The notes under the pieces are model-generated. The model ran no database searches. It saw nothing but the letters and a program-made list of their open reading frames with translations, and was not told the DNA's origin. From JABDLO01 sp041749255 (lineage in GTDB: Bacteria > Bacteroidota > Bacteroidia > Chitinophagales > Saprospiraceae): 64,000 bases of DNA. The stretch covers positions 1 to 64,000 of the forward strand of contig JBGTBR010000047.1 in assembly GCA_041749255.1 (NCBI GenBank). Direction: 5' to 3'. The stretch's first letter is position 1. Every line of letters starts with the position of its first letter. Made by a program: the position numbers and the translations under genes. This document shows, piece by piece, positions 26,545 through 35,882 of this stretch.

Positions 26545-27839
26545 TCAAATCTTAGCACTTTTACCGGATGGATGTATGCAATAAGTACAGTAGGTATGAT
26601 CATTACACCCAAAATAATCAAAAAGGTCGCTATATTTAATACCCCGAGAAATATCCAATCTAACTCTACCGGTGCCACCGACAAATAATACGATTTTTCG
26701 TCCAGGGTAATGATCTCATATTTTTTTTGCAAATAACAAAAACCCAGTCCCAATATATTTCCTATCAACAAGCCAAAAGTGATCATATAGCCTGCATTGT
26801 ATAAAAAGACCCTCCGTACCAGTTGATTACCGGCTCCCAAAGCTTTCAAAACACCAATCATCCGGCTTCTTTCAAGGATCAGTATAAATAAAACCGTTAG
26901 CATATTGATAATGCCCACAATGATCATCAAGCCTAAAATGATCCGTTCGTTGATCTCCTGAAGTTTTAACCATTCAAAAATATTGGGAAATTTCTGTTGA
27001 ATGGACATAGCGTATAAATGATCGGGCAAAAGGTCGTAATATATATAATCGCTTATTAACTCAGCGTCTTTAGAGCGATCCAACACAAGTTCTATGCTTC
27101 CTGCCTGATCATCATACCAACCGATGACTTCTCTCACTTTTCTGATATCAGCGATAGCCAGCTTAGAGTCATACTCTTCCAGTCCAGTATTGTAGATTCC
27201 CTGAATGGTAAACCTTCTCCTTATGTGGTTCTTGTCTTTGATAAAGCTGACGATAACATTTTCTCCAACAGTAATTTCCAGTTTTTCGGCCACTGCACGT
27301 GACAACAGAATTCCGTCGCTTATGGTATCCGCAAGATTGAGAATCGTTCCTTCTACTATGAAGCGTTTCATTCGTTCCCAGTCAAAATCATCACCTATTC
27401 CTTTTAAAATGATGCCATTGAAATATTTTCTGGTCCTTATGAGTCCGGGCACCATAACGGTTCCCTGAGCACTACTTACGCCGCCAGTTGTTTTGTATTT
27501 TTGGGGTAGAAAACTTAAAGGAATACCAAAAATACTGCGGTCTTCCAGGTATTGCAGACCTTGAATGGCCTCCATCTCTTTAGCGATTTCCCTGTAATCA
27601 GAAATGGGTAATTGTTCAAAGGTGCGATTGATCCCTGCATCATTGATATGTATATCACCCCAAAATGCGATTACTTTATCGGAAATTTCGTTTTTGAAGC
27701 CCGTGATAATGGCCGATGATATGATCATCACAGCCAAACTGAGGGCAATGGCTAAAATAGCAATCCTCACAATGATACCCGTAAAGGACTTGTGCCCTGA
27801 AAACGAAATTCTTTTTGCTATAAAATGGGATACATTCAT
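26541..27839 (-). CDS. FtsX/LolC-type ABC transporter permease
   Basis: This 432-residue permease has one N-terminal membrane segment (IVRIAILAIALSLAVMIISS), a large periplasmic MacB-PCD-like domain (about 45-265), and three C-terminal membrane segments with the FtsX core, including LERSRMIGVLKALGA and PVKVLRFE at the end. This is the LolC/E topology for lipoprotein release, or related membrane stress roles. No ATPase gene is nearby, which is common in Bacteroidota. It is coupled by a 4-bp overlap to the HEMVH protein downstream and is divergent from tyrS with a short shared promoter region. Confidence 0.88.
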   Translation of the reverse strand: MNVSHFIAKRISFSGHKSFTGIIVRIAILAIALSLAVMIISSAIITGFKNEISDKVIAFWGDIHINDAGINRTFEQLPISDYREIAKEMEAIQGLQYLEDRSIFGIPLSFLPQKYKTTGGVSSAQGTVMVPGLIRTRKYFNGIILKGIGDDFDWERMKRFIVEGTILNLADTISDGILLSRAVAEKLEITVGENVIVSFIKDKNHIRRRFTIQGIYNTGLEEYDSKLAIADIRKVREVIGWYDDQAGSIELVLDRSKDAELISDYIYYDLLPDHLYAMSIQQKFPNIFEWLKLQEINERIILGLMIIVGIINMLTVLFILILERSRMIGVLKALGAGNQLVRRVFLYNAGYMITFGLLIGNILGLGFCYLQKKYEIITLDEKSYYLSVAPVELDWIFLGVLNIATFLIILGVMIIPTVLIAYIHPVKVLRFE

Positions 27840-27886
27840 GAAGAAAGTTTACAAGTAAGTAACGAAGTGTAATGATACAAAAATGA

Positions 27887-27894
27887 TACATTTG
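27887..27894 (+). promoter_or_regulatory. Bacteroidota -7 promoter element for tyrS
   Basis: TACATTTG is a perfect match to the phylum's TAnnTTTG -7 consensus and lies 19 bp before the ATG at 27913. No good TTG -33 element is seen at the usual distance. Its position argues against the earlier in-frame ATG at 27883, which would fall upstream of the promoter. Confidence 0.5.
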
Positions 27895-27912
27895 CAGCTA
27901 AATAGTGAAAAA

Positions 27913-29184
27913 ATGAATTTTATCGATGAGCTGAGATGGCGTAATGTTCTTCATGACATGACACCTGGTGCAGAAGAGAGACTTAATGAATCACCCACAA
28001 TGGGGTATATCGGTTTCGATCCAACAGCAGCCTCTCTTACCATAGGCAATTATGTTCAGATCATGACATTGACACGATTCCAAATGTCAGGTCATCATCC
28101 TTTAGTATTAATGGGTGGAGCCACAGGACGGATCGGCGACCCCTCGGGAAAAGATAAAGAACGAGAATTAAAAACTGTGGAGGAATTAGAAAACAATCTC
28201 GCCTATCAAAGTTTACAAATGAAAAAATTCCTGGACTTTGATGGCCCAAATAAAGCCATACTGGTAAATAATTTTGATTTTTACAAAGACATGAATGTGC
28301 TGGATTTTTTAAGACTGGCAGGCAAAACCCTTACCATTAACTATATGATGTCAAAAGATTCGGTTAAAAACAGGTTGGAATCAGGCCTGTCGTATACCGA
28401 ATTTTCATACCAGCTATTACAAGCGTATGATTTTCAATGTTTGTATAAAAAGTACGGTTGTGAAATTCAAATGGGAGGTTCAGACCAGTGGGGTAATATC
28501 ACTTCAGGTACGGAATTTATACGGCGTAATCTGAGTGCCAAAGCTTATGCCATTACTACTCCTTTGCTTACTAAATCAGATGGTAAGAAATTTGGCAAAT
28601 CAGAATCCGGCAACATTTGGCTTGATCCGTCTATGACAACACCTTACCAATTTTACCAATTTTGGATCAATGCAGACGATGCCGATATTCCGTCGTTTTT
28701 GAGAATTTTTAGCTTATTGTCAAAAAAAGAATTGGAAGACCTCGAAAAAGAGTATGCGAATAAACCCAATGAGTTGAAAAAAATGCTGGCCGTGGAGGTG
28801 ACATCAAGAGTTCATTCTCCTGGAGCTTGTCAGTCGGCTGAAGCGGTTTCTAATCTGCTTTTCAATAAATATGCGGACAGGGATTCTCTTTTTTCCATGA
28901 GTGCTGATGCATTGGATCTGGTAGCCGGAGAAATAAGCACACTACCCATAAAGCTGGATATTCTTTCTAACGGAACCAATATCATCGATCTTCTCACCGA
29001 TCATTCCGGAATTCTTTCCTCCAAAGGGGAAGCCAGAAAAGCCATTGTTAATAAGGCAATTTCTATCAATAAAGACAAAATCATTGACCATGAAACCTAC
29101 ATCAACCACACAAGTCTTTTGCATGGCCGGTTTATCATGATAGAAAATGGAAAGAAAAATAAATATTTACTGGTCGCTTCCTGA
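27913..29184 (+). CDS. tyrS: Tyrosyl-tRNA synthetase
   Basis: This class I synthetase charges tRNA-Tyr. I chose ATG 27913 (423 aa), where the typical N-terminus MNFIDELRWR begins and which lies after the -7 element. Motifs: GFDPTAASLTIGN (the HIGH region), GGATGRIGDPSGK, QMGGSDQWGNITSG for tyrosine binding, and KFGKS (KMSKS motif). An S4 RNA-binding domain is at the C-terminus (about 350-423). The HIGH motif reads TIGN, so both histidines are replaced; Asn at the second position is tolerated in the family, but Thr at the first is less usual. Confidence 0.95.
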   Translation: MNFIDELRWRNVLHDMTPGAEERLNESPTMGYIGFDPTAASLTIGNYVQIMTLTRFQMSGHHPLVLMGGATGRIGDPSGKDKERELKTVEELENNLAYQSLQMKKFLDFDGPNKAILVNNFDFYKDMNVLDFLRLAGKTLTINYMMSKDSVKNRLESGLSYTEFSYQLLQAYDFQCLYKKYGCEIQMGGSDQWGNITSGTEFIRRNLSAKAYAITTPLLTKSDGKKFGKSESGNIWLDPSMTTPYQFYQFWINADDADIPSFLRIFSLLSKKELEDLEKEYANKPNELKKMLAVEVTSRVHSPGACQSAEAVSNLLFNKYADRDSLFSMSADALDLVAGEISTLPIKLDILSNGTNIIDLLTDHSGILSSKGEARKAIVNKAISINKDKIIDHETYINHTSLLHGRFIMIENGKKNKYLLVAS

Positions 29185-29265
29185 TGTAAAGTTTTTAGAA
29201 TATTCTCATAAATGGCTATTATCAAAAGTGAACTTTGTTAATTTTACTTACAAACTCACTATATT

Positions 29266-30537
29266 ATGGATGCATCAATAGCAGGCAGGCAGCAAAGAGA
29301 GATCTATGCTCAAGGCATGAGCGGTATCACTCCTCTTATCCCTACAGACTTTTACCAACTGGAATCGAAAGCAAAAAAGGTGCTTTCAAAAAAAGCTTAT
29401 GCCTATATAGCTGGTGGTGCCGGTCTCCAAAATACCATTCAAAATAATCTTTCTGCATTTTCGAAGGTGAAAATCAGGCCTAAAATGCTGAAGGATTCTT
29501 CCCAATGTGATATGTCCATCGAATTATTGGGTAAAAAACGGACTTCTCCTGTCTTGCTCTGCCCTATAGGTGTACTTGAACTGGCGCATCCCGGTGCGGA
29601 TATAGCTGTAGGCAAAGCTGCTGCATCTCTAGGAGTGCCTTTTATTTTTTCCAGTCAGGCTTCTGAACCTATGGAGAAGGTTTCACAATCGATGGCTAGC
29701 GGCTCACGCTGGTTCCAATTGTATTGGTCAAAATCAGATGATCTGGTGAAGAGTTTTGTAGAAAGAGCCGAAAGGTGCCAATGTGAGGCTATAGTGGTTA
29801 CTCTAGACACTACTTTACTGGGATGGAGACCTTATGATTTGAATCTGGGTTATCTCCCCTTTCTCGAGGCCAAAGGAATCGGGCAATATATGCCAGATCC
29901 CGTCTTCAACAAACTGGTCGATGATGGAAGTTATCTGCCTCCGGCCGGCAAAACCAAAGTTAACCTTCACACCTTGCTCACTTTGCTCAGAATGAATTAC
30001 AGGTATGAAGGATCTTTTTTCAAAAATCTGGTTTCAGGACGAGCACTCAGGGGAGTAAGGACTTTTACGAATGTCTATTCCAATCCCGCCTTAAGCTGGA
30101 AGGAAATTGCAAAATTGAAAAAAATGACTGATCTGCCGATTTTCCTGAAAGGAATTCACCATCCTGACGATGTATCTATTGCTGTATCAGAAGGGGTCAA
30201 TGGTATTATTGTTTCCAATCACGGAGGGAGACAAGTAGATGGAGCCATAGGGATAGCTTCTACCTTGCCGGAAATCGCGGAAATCGCTGACCAAAAATTG
30301 ACAATCATAGCCGATAGTGGTGTGCGGAGTGGTGCCGACGTGTTTAAAGCATTGGCACTCGGTGCCAATGCGGTCTGCATAGGTCGTCCTTATGCTTATG
30401 GGCTTGCCATTGGAGGCGAAACCGGAGTACGGGACGTCATTCTGCATATATTGGCCGAACTGGAATTGACCATGAGGCTCACCGGATGCAGGAATATTGA
30501 TGAAATCGATAACTCCATGATCTCTATAGACCATTAG
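29266..30537 (+). CDS. FMN-dependent alpha-hydroxy-acid oxidising enzyme (lactate oxidase/monooxygenase-like)
   Basis: The 423-residue protein has the FMN-dependent alpha-hydroxyacid oxidase TIM barrel. Catalytic and FMN residues are visible: Lys295 (LPIFLKGI), His319 and Arg322 (VSNHGGRQVDG), and the phosphate-binding DSGVRSGADVFKALALGA and IGRPYAYGLA. An insertion at about 195-270 resembles lactate 2-monooxygenase more than LldD. The likely reaction is oxidation of an L-2-hydroxy acid such as lactate; substrate and electron acceptor are not determined by the sequence. No membrane segment is seen. The PLP enzyme follows 59 bp later on the same strand and may be co-transcribed. Confidence 0.87.
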   Translation: MDASIAGRQQREIYAQGMSGITPLIPTDFYQLESKAKKVLSKKAYAYIAGGAGLQNTIQNNLSAFSKVKIRPKMLKDSSQCDMSIELLGKKRTSPVLLCPIGVLELAHPGADIAVGKAAASLGVPFIFSSQASEPMEKVSQSMASGSRWFQLYWSKSDDLVKSFVERAERCQCEAIVVTLDTTLLGWRPYDLNLGYLPFLEAKGIGQYMPDPVFNKLVDDGSYLPPAGKTKVNLHTLLTLLRMNYRYEGSFFKNLVSGRALRGVRTFTNVYSNPALSWKEIAKLKKMTDLPIFLKGIHHPDDVSIAVSEGVNGIIVSNHGGRQVDGAIGIASTLPEIAEIADQKLTIIADSGVRSGADVFKALALGANAVCIGRPYAYGLAIGGETGVRDVILHILAELELTMRLTGCRNIDEIDNSMISIDH

Positions 30538-30596
30538 TAATCATAAGAGGCGATATTATAGAATATTTTTAATAATACAAATAGTACATAGAATAT

Positions 30597-31772
30597 ATGG
30601 ACATGGATGAGATACTTAACCATTTGGGTGAAGAGCGCCTGGATTATAAAAATGCGGTCAGTCCTCCGGTTTTTCAAACGTCTAATTTTATGTTCACCTC
30701 GATAGCAGATTTGAGGCATAAATTAGTCCATGAAGAGCATGAGCATGTGTATACACGGGGCAACAACCCAACTGTCGAAATACTTAGAAAAAAAGTGGCG
30801 GCACTGGAGAAAACGGAAGTTGCCCTGGTCACTTCAAGCGGTGCGGCAGCTATAGCCATTTCCATTTTACAATTTGTCAAGGCAGGAGACCATATCCTTT
30901 GTGTCCAAAAACCATACACCTGGACATATCAACTCATACATTCAATACTGAGTAAGTTTGGAGTAACATATGATTTCGTCGAAATGACTACGCCGGATGA
31001 TGTAGAAAAATACAGGAAACCTTCCACAAAACTTCTTTATCTGGAATCTCCCAATTCATTGACATTTGAGATTCAGGATTTGAAATCATTGGCTCAATGG
31101 GCAAAAAAACACAACATAATTACCATTATAGACAACTCATATTGCTCACCTGTTTTTCAAAATCCCGCTACTATGGGAATTGACATAGTTGTTCACTCTG
31201 CCACCAAATACATCAATGGCCACAGCGATGTGGTGGGAGGAATTATTTGTGGCTCGAGGAAGCATATTAGCTCAATGTTCAAATCTCCATTTATGTCTCT
31301 AGGTTGTAATATATCTCCTCATGATGCCTGGCTGATGATCCGTGGAATGCGTACCCTACCTTTGCGCATAAGCCAGTCTGATAATACAGCCATGGAAGTC
31401 ATTGCTTTTTTGGAAGGCCACCACCGCATTAAAAGAATCATTCATCCATTTCATCCGTCACACCCGCAAAACGAACTCGCTAAAAAACAAATGAAGGGAT
31501 GCGGTGGCTTATTTACCATCGAATTGAACGCTCATAAGAAAGAAGAAGTGGAGAAATTTATCAATACCCTTCAGCGCTTTCTAATAGCGGTCTCCTGGGG
31601 TGGATATGAATCATTGGTTTTTCCTGTTCTCGCATTGCATGACCGCCCTGACATGGATGATCCCGAATTGCCGTGGACGATGGTCAGATTCTATATCGGG
31701 TTGGAATCGTCAAACTACCTGATTGAAGATTTGCAAAAGGCTTTGGATGCGATGGAAGATGTGGCTCTCTGA
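30597..31772 (+). CDS. Cys/Met-metabolism PLP-dependent enzyme (cystathionine gamma-synthase/lyase family)
   Basis: This 391-residue fold-type I PLP enzyme has the family landmarks YTRGNNPT (Tyr52, Arg54 binding the neighbouring subunit's PLP), SSGAAA (80-85), Asp179 in IIDNSY, and the Schiff-base lysine Lys204 in HSATKYINGHSD. Members carry out beta- or gamma-elimination or replacement on cystathionine, methionine or O-acyl-homoserine. The usual D-x-x-Y-G-G-T segment is replaced by QKPYTWTY, so the exact reaction is uncertain. It sits 59 bp after the FMN oxidase gene. Confidence 0.88.
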   Translation: MDMDEILNHLGEERLDYKNAVSPPVFQTSNFMFTSIADLRHKLVHEEHEHVYTRGNNPTVEILRKKVAALEKTEVALVTSSGAAAIAISILQFVKAGDHILCVQKPYTWTYQLIHSILSKFGVTYDFVEMTTPDDVEKYRKPSTKLLYLESPNSLTFEIQDLKSLAQWAKKHNIITIIDNSYCSPVFQNPATMGIDIVVHSATKYINGHSDVVGGIICGSRKHISSMFKSPFMSLGCNISPHDAWLMIRGMRTLPLRISQSDNTAMEVIAFLEGHHRIKRIIHPFHPSHPQNELAKKQMKGCGGLFTIELNAHKKEEVEKFINTLQRFLIAVSWGGYESLVFPVLALHDRPDMDDPELPWTMVRFYIGLESSNYLIEDLQKALDAMEDVAL

Positions 31773-31925
31773 TAAATAAAGCCGGAAATAAAATAAGTGC
31801 CCACCTATTTTGAGGATTTTAATCTGTTGTATTATAGGGATTTAATCTATTTTAGTTAAAGTAATTTATGACTATACAGCATTTGTATAAATGAGTTGTT
31901 TTGTCCTAATTTTTATGCACCCAAA

Positions 31926-31945
31926 GTCCTCAAAACTTAGAGGAC
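31926..31945 (-). terminator. Weak terminator-like hairpin after the acyl-CoA ligase gene
   Basis: Perfect 6-bp arms GTCCTC and GAGGAC are separated by 8 nt and lie 35 bp after the stop of the leftward ligase gene. Only three T residues follow on the minus strand, so function is uncertain. Confidence 0.3.
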
Positions 31946-31979
31946 AGGCTATTCATCTTTAACTCATCCGGACTTATAT

Positions 31980-33626
31980 TCATTCGGCTTCCCAAATGAC
32001 TTTTTCTCTTTTTTTGTACCATGATGGATAGTTGTTGAGATGAATTTTTTCTACTTCATTCCTCTTCACTTTTAAGGTGGGAGTCATCAATCCGTTTTCA
32101 ACTGTCCATGCTTCTTTTATGATCACAGCTTTACTCAAATTTTCGTGACCCTCTAATGTTGAATTTACGGAAGATATAGTGTCTTCAATACTGGATATTA
32201 AATCCTTTCGTGACCTGGATTTCCCTGCCTGGCTTAAGACCAATAAAGCAATAGGCTGTGGCACACCTGTTCCCACGACGCATACATTCTCGATATCGGG
32301 GCTGACCTCGAGCTTCATTTCAATGGGTGCAGGCGAGATATATTTCCCTTTGTCAGTTTTAAATTGATCTTTACTCCTACCAGTAATGGTCAGGTATCCT
32401 TCTTTATCTATTTCACCCAGATCTCCGGTTTTTAAAAACCCTTCATCATCAAAAAGTTCTTTTGTCATTTCAGGTTCTTTATAGTATCCTTTGGTAAGGG
32501 CAACTGATTTTACTCTGATCTCCCCTTCTTCAGATATCTTTCTCTGTAATCCTTTAAAAGGAATACCCACAGTACCGTGCTTATTGGCATCATTTCGGTT
32601 AAAATGTGCGTAGATAGAATCTTCTGTCATTCCGTATGCCTGGAGTATGCGAATATCAAGTTTATCATACCACTGAAGCATATCAACAGTAATGGGAGCA
32701 GCGCCGGAAAATATGTGGGTAGCTTGTGACAAACCGAGTTTCTTTTTTATTGATTTTTTAATCACCGAATTAATAATGGGGATTTTCAAAAGCAGGTTTA
32801 ATCTGGAAGGTGGTAACTTCTCTTCAATTTTTTCTCTGAATTTTGCCCATATTCTGGGAACAGCGAAGAAAACAGTTGGCTGGGTATCGGCGAGATTTTG
32901 GGGAAAGGTCTCCAGTGACTCTGCAAAAGTAAAGTTTACACCAGTGTATATACCTACAACTTCTATGCCCGCCCTTTCAGCAATATGACTCAATGGTAAA
33001 TAAGAAAACATTCGTCCTGTTCCATCATTGATCAATCCTAATTCTTCGATGGCCACCTTTGCCGTCAGGTCAATGGATCCCATCACGTGCATAACTCCTT
33101 TGGGTTTCCCTGTAGTTCCGGATGTATACATGATGGTAAAAAGTTCATCAGGCTGCCAATTATGTACTTTTTCAGTAGGTTCATTTTCCTTAATCCATTC
33201 TTCCCAGGTATGGGTGTCATTTGAACCAAATAAATCGATACCCAGTCGTTGAATTCCTTCAGGGATTCCCTTTATTTGATTTTCATAGTCATCGAGCTTA
33301 CCCACCATGATGGCTTTTGCACCGCTATGTTCGAGAATTGGTCTTATACCTTGAGCAGTCAGTGTAGGATAGATAGGAATGGAAACAAATCCCCCCATCA
33401 TTATGGCTAAATCTGCCATGATCCAATGAGCACAATTTTTAGATAAAATGGCAATGTGATCACCTGGCTGTAAACCCAATGACTGAAAACCTGCCGTTAT
33501 TCGCCTGATTTCATTCCCGGCCTCTTTAAAAGTCCATGTAATATATTTCCCATCAACCGGTTGCCTGAATAATAATCTATTGGGATTTTTTTGTTCCCAT
33601 TCCAAAAACTTTTGTAAAACACTCAT
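31980..33626 (-). CDS. AMP-forming long-chain acyl-CoA synthetase
   Basis: This 548-residue ANL-superfamily ligase activates a carboxylic acid to acyl-AMP and then acyl-CoA. Motifs are the P-loop TIMYTSGTTGKPKGVMH, YLPLSHIAERAG, LQAYGMTED, and the hinge region LKTGDLGEIDKEGYLTITGR followed by KDQFKTDKGKYISP. The long linker and the LSHIAER motif fit bacterial long-chain fatty acyl-CoA ligases (FadD15-like). No membrane segments are obvious. The gene is single; its promoter should be in the 33.6-34.0 kb gap. Confidence 0.92.
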   Translation of the reverse strand: MSVLQKFLEWEQKNPNRLLFRQPVDGKYITWTFKEAGNEIRRITAGFQSLGLQPGDHIAILSKNCAHWIMADLAIMMGGFVSIPIYPTLTAQGIRPILEHSGAKAIMVGKLDDYENQIKGIPEGIQRLGIDLFGSNDTHTWEEWIKENEPTEKVHNWQPDELFTIMYTSGTTGKPKGVMHVMGSIDLTAKVAIEELGLINDGTGRMFSYLPLSHIAERAGIEVVGIYTGVNFTFAESLETFPQNLADTQPTVFFAVPRIWAKFREKIEEKLPPSRLNLLLKIPIINSVIKKSIKKKLGLSQATHIFSGAAPITVDMLQWYDKLDIRILQAYGMTEDSIYAHFNRNDANKHGTVGIPFKGLQRKISEEGEIRVKSVALTKGYYKEPEMTKELFDDEGFLKTGDLGEIDKEGYLTITGRSKDQFKTDKGKYISPAPIEMKLEVSPDIENVCVVGTGVPQPIALLVLSQAGKSRSRKDLISSIEDTISSVNSTLEGHENLSKAVIIKEAWTVENGLMTPTLKVKRNEVEKIHLNNYPSWYKKREKVIWEAE

Positions 33627-34064
33627 ATATTCTATTTAAGCTGTCATGAAAGTACAAATCTTCTCATACTATTTCAAGAAAATAATGAAATCTTTGGAGA
33701 TTCAATCAACCATAAATCTAATACTCATCATAAATTTTGCATAATTACACTACCCATCCATTATTTAACAACATGTTAAGTCAACTTTAAGATTAAAGCA
33801 GGAACTTAAGATTCTTTAAATCTATTATGTTGGTATTGCGCCCCCGAAAAAGAAATTACAATCAGAGTTTGACTTACATATTACAAAGAATATTAATATT
33901 TGGCATATGTTTTGCTTTGATTAATAAAGTATATGAGTTTTGGTTATTAAATTGAGTAATGCCCGTGTTTTCGTCGACACGGGCTTTTTTCATTTTATGC
34001 CTGATTGAAAAGTATTTTCACTTAAAAAGGATCGGATAAAAACTTCCATCTTAATTAAATGATC
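33627..34064. other. 438-bp gap with an orphan rightward terminator
   Basis: This AT-rich gap separates the acyl-CoA ligase start (leftward) from the 3' end of the HerA-like gene (also leftward). No open reading frame of note is seen. It holds one clear intrinsic terminator oriented rightward, although no rightward gene lies upstream of it for more than 1.8 kb. The stretch 33.75-33.96 kb could therefore encode a small RNA; no perfect TAnnTTTG element was found for it. Confidence 0.4.
33961..33990 (+). terminator. Orphan intrinsic terminator
   Basis: A perfect 8-bp stem GCCCGTGT / ACACGGGC encloses the 8-nt loop TTTCGTCG and is followed by six T residues. Read on the other strand, no T-run follows, so the hairpin works rightward only. 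No annotated rightward gene precedes it, which suggests an unannotated transcript. Confidence 0.75.
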
Positions 34065-35609
34065 CTATCGTTTTTTTCCTCCCAGTATGCCCATGAGTCC
34101 ACGGGTAAATTCCCTTGCCACTGTTCTTCCAATTTGCCGGGCAGTTGTGCTTTGAAGAAATTTTTCCAATTCTGATTTTTGATTCCTTTTACCAACCGTT
34201 CTCCTCCCCAGATCTTGCTGACGTTGTAGTTCTTCTTGCTTTTCCCGGGTGTGGGCGCTTTTTATTTTTTCAGTAAGTATATCATAAGCACTTTCACGGT
34301 TTACCTTTTTGTTATAATGGCTGGCAATAGACGATTGCTTTAGAATTGTCTGAATCTCCTCCGGGTGTAAAACATCCATTCTGGATTGCGGTGCACGCAG
34401 ATACGTGTGTACTAACGGAGTAGGGATCCCCTTTTCATTTAAGGCGGTAATAAATGCCTCTCCAATACCCATTTCCGTGAGTAACTGAGCAGTATCGTAA
34501 AAAGGTGTTATGGGGTAATTTTGTGCCGCCATTCGGATAGCCTGCCGGTCTTTAGCGGTAAAGGCTCTCAAAGCATGTTGGATTTTGAGCCCTAATTGAC
34601 TGAGCACAGAGTTGGGAATATCTATGGGATTTTGAGTAACAAATATAATTCCTACCCCTTTTGAACGAATCAATTTAATGATCATTTCCATCTGATCCAG
34701 CAGAGCTGAAGAAGCCTTGTTAAAAATTAAATGGGCTTCCTCGATAAAGAGGACGAGTTTAGGCTTTTCCTGGTCACCAATTTCCGGAAAAGTACTGTAT
34801 ATTTCAGCAAGCATCTGCAGCATAAATGTTGAAAATAACTTGGGCTTATCCTGGATATCTGTGAGCCTGAGGATCGATATCATTCCTTTTCCATTTTTGA
34901 TCCTGCACAGATCATTCACATCAAATGAAACTTCACCAAAAAATTTATCTGCACCTTGCTGTTCCAGTTCAATGATCTTTCGGATAATGGTATTGACTGA
35001 AGCACTTGATATACGCCCATATTCTATTTCCAGTTCTTCCTTTCCCTCATTCGTCATATAACGAAGTACCTTTTTGATATCGTCAAGATCCAATAAAGGC
35101 ATTTCATGATCATCACAGTATTTAAATAAAATAGCGATAATGCCTGATTGAGTATCGTTTAGTTCCAGAATCCGTGAGAAAAGCACAGGACCAAATTCAG
35201 AAACCGTCGCTTTGAGCTGCAGACCTGCATCATCACTCAGGCTTAAAAATTCTACCGGGCTATCATCCGGTATGAAAGGAAATCCGATTTTATCATGCCG
35301 TTCATCTATCCTGCTGTTGCTTTCAGCTTTCACAGCGATACCACTCAAATCACCTTTTATATCCATGAGTAAAGTGGGTACGCCATTAGCTGATAATTGC
35401 TCTGCGAGTATTTGGAGTGTTTTGGTTTTACCAGTGCCAGTCGCTCCTGCGATTAAGCCGTGTCTGTTTAAGGTTTTTAATGGAATGCGTACGAATTGAT
35501 GGGTCATAACTTCCCCTTCCAGCATACCACTTCCCATAATAACAGATGGTCCCTTAAATAAATAACCTTCTTTCATTGCGGTTAAAAACCGATCTATATT
35601 TTCCGGCAT
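34065..35609 (-). CDS. HerA-like DUF853 ATPase (YjgR family)
   Basis: I place the start at the ATG at 35609 (514 aa), which opens the family-typical N-terminus MPENIDRFLTAM; the upstream 14 residues in frame look non-coding. Walker A is GATGTGKTKTLQ (55-66), Walker B is KLVLFIEEAH, and a sensor-like IIFVTQNP follows. The C-terminal ~100 residues are charged and helical, ending in a basic GILGGKKR tail. The family is a cytosolic relative of the HerA/FtsK DNA pump; its function is unknown. No NurA-like nuclease gene is adjacent. Confidence 0.88.
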   Translation of the reverse strand: MPENIDRFLTAMKEGYLFKGPSVIMGSGMLEGEVMTHQFVRIPLKTLNRHGLIAGATGTGKTKTLQILAEQLSANGVPTLLMDIKGDLSGIAVKAESNSRIDERHDKIGFPFIPDDSPVEFLSLSDDAGLQLKATVSEFGPVLFSRILELNDTQSGIIAILFKYCDDHEMPLLDLDDIKKVLRYMTNEGKEELEIEYGRISSASVNTIIRKIIELEQQGADKFFGEVSFDVNDLCRIKNGKGMISILRLTDIQDKPKLFSTFMLQMLAEIYSTFPEIGDQEKPKLVLFIEEAHLIFNKASSALLDQMEMIIKLIRSKGVGIIFVTQNPIDIPNSVLSQLGLKIQHALRAFTAKDRQAIRMAAQNYPITPFYDTAQLLTEMGIGEAFITALNEKGIPTPLVHTYLRAPQSRMDVLHPEEIQTILKQSSIASHYNKKVNRESAYDILTEKIKSAHTREKQEELQRQQDLGRRTVGKRNQKSELEKFLQSTTARQIGRTVAREFTRGLMGILGGKKR

Positions 35610-35782
35610 CAAAAATGTTTTTTCTTTAGAAATGATTAGTAATAAAAGCAACTAATCAGCATCCGGTAAAAATGAGAGTTTTGTCATAATTTTTGCGTAA
35701 GTTCAAACAAATTTGTCCCTATTTCAGGGACAATAAACTTCATCTTGGCAAAAATTCCGCCAAAACAATTGCTGATTCATCA

Positions 35783-35824
35783 AATAACCCCCAAAGCTTT
35801 GGGGGTTATTGCATAGTAGTTACA
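35783..35824. repeat. Palindromic repeat, copy 1, with conserved flank
   Basis: A perfect 28-bp palindrome (35783-35810) is centred on CCCCCAAAGCTTTGGGGG and is followed after 4 bp by AGTAGTTACA (35815-35824). Related copies are at 46669-46688, 60243-60265 and 60277-60300, and the AGTAGTTACA flank recurs at 60306-60315. The element lies between the 3' end of the leftward NUC1-like gene and the 5' end of the HerA-like gene. It could be a REP-type repeat or a hairpin terminator lacking a T-run. Confidence 0.75.
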
Positions 35825-35882
35825 ATAAAGCAAATATAGGAAACTTTAGTTTTGAATTTCCGGTCAAAATTATATGGTAAAG

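Noticed and set aside
29235..29447. 70-codon frame overlapping the start of the FMN oxidase
   Set aside because: It is in another frame of a well-supported gene and has no recognisable features.
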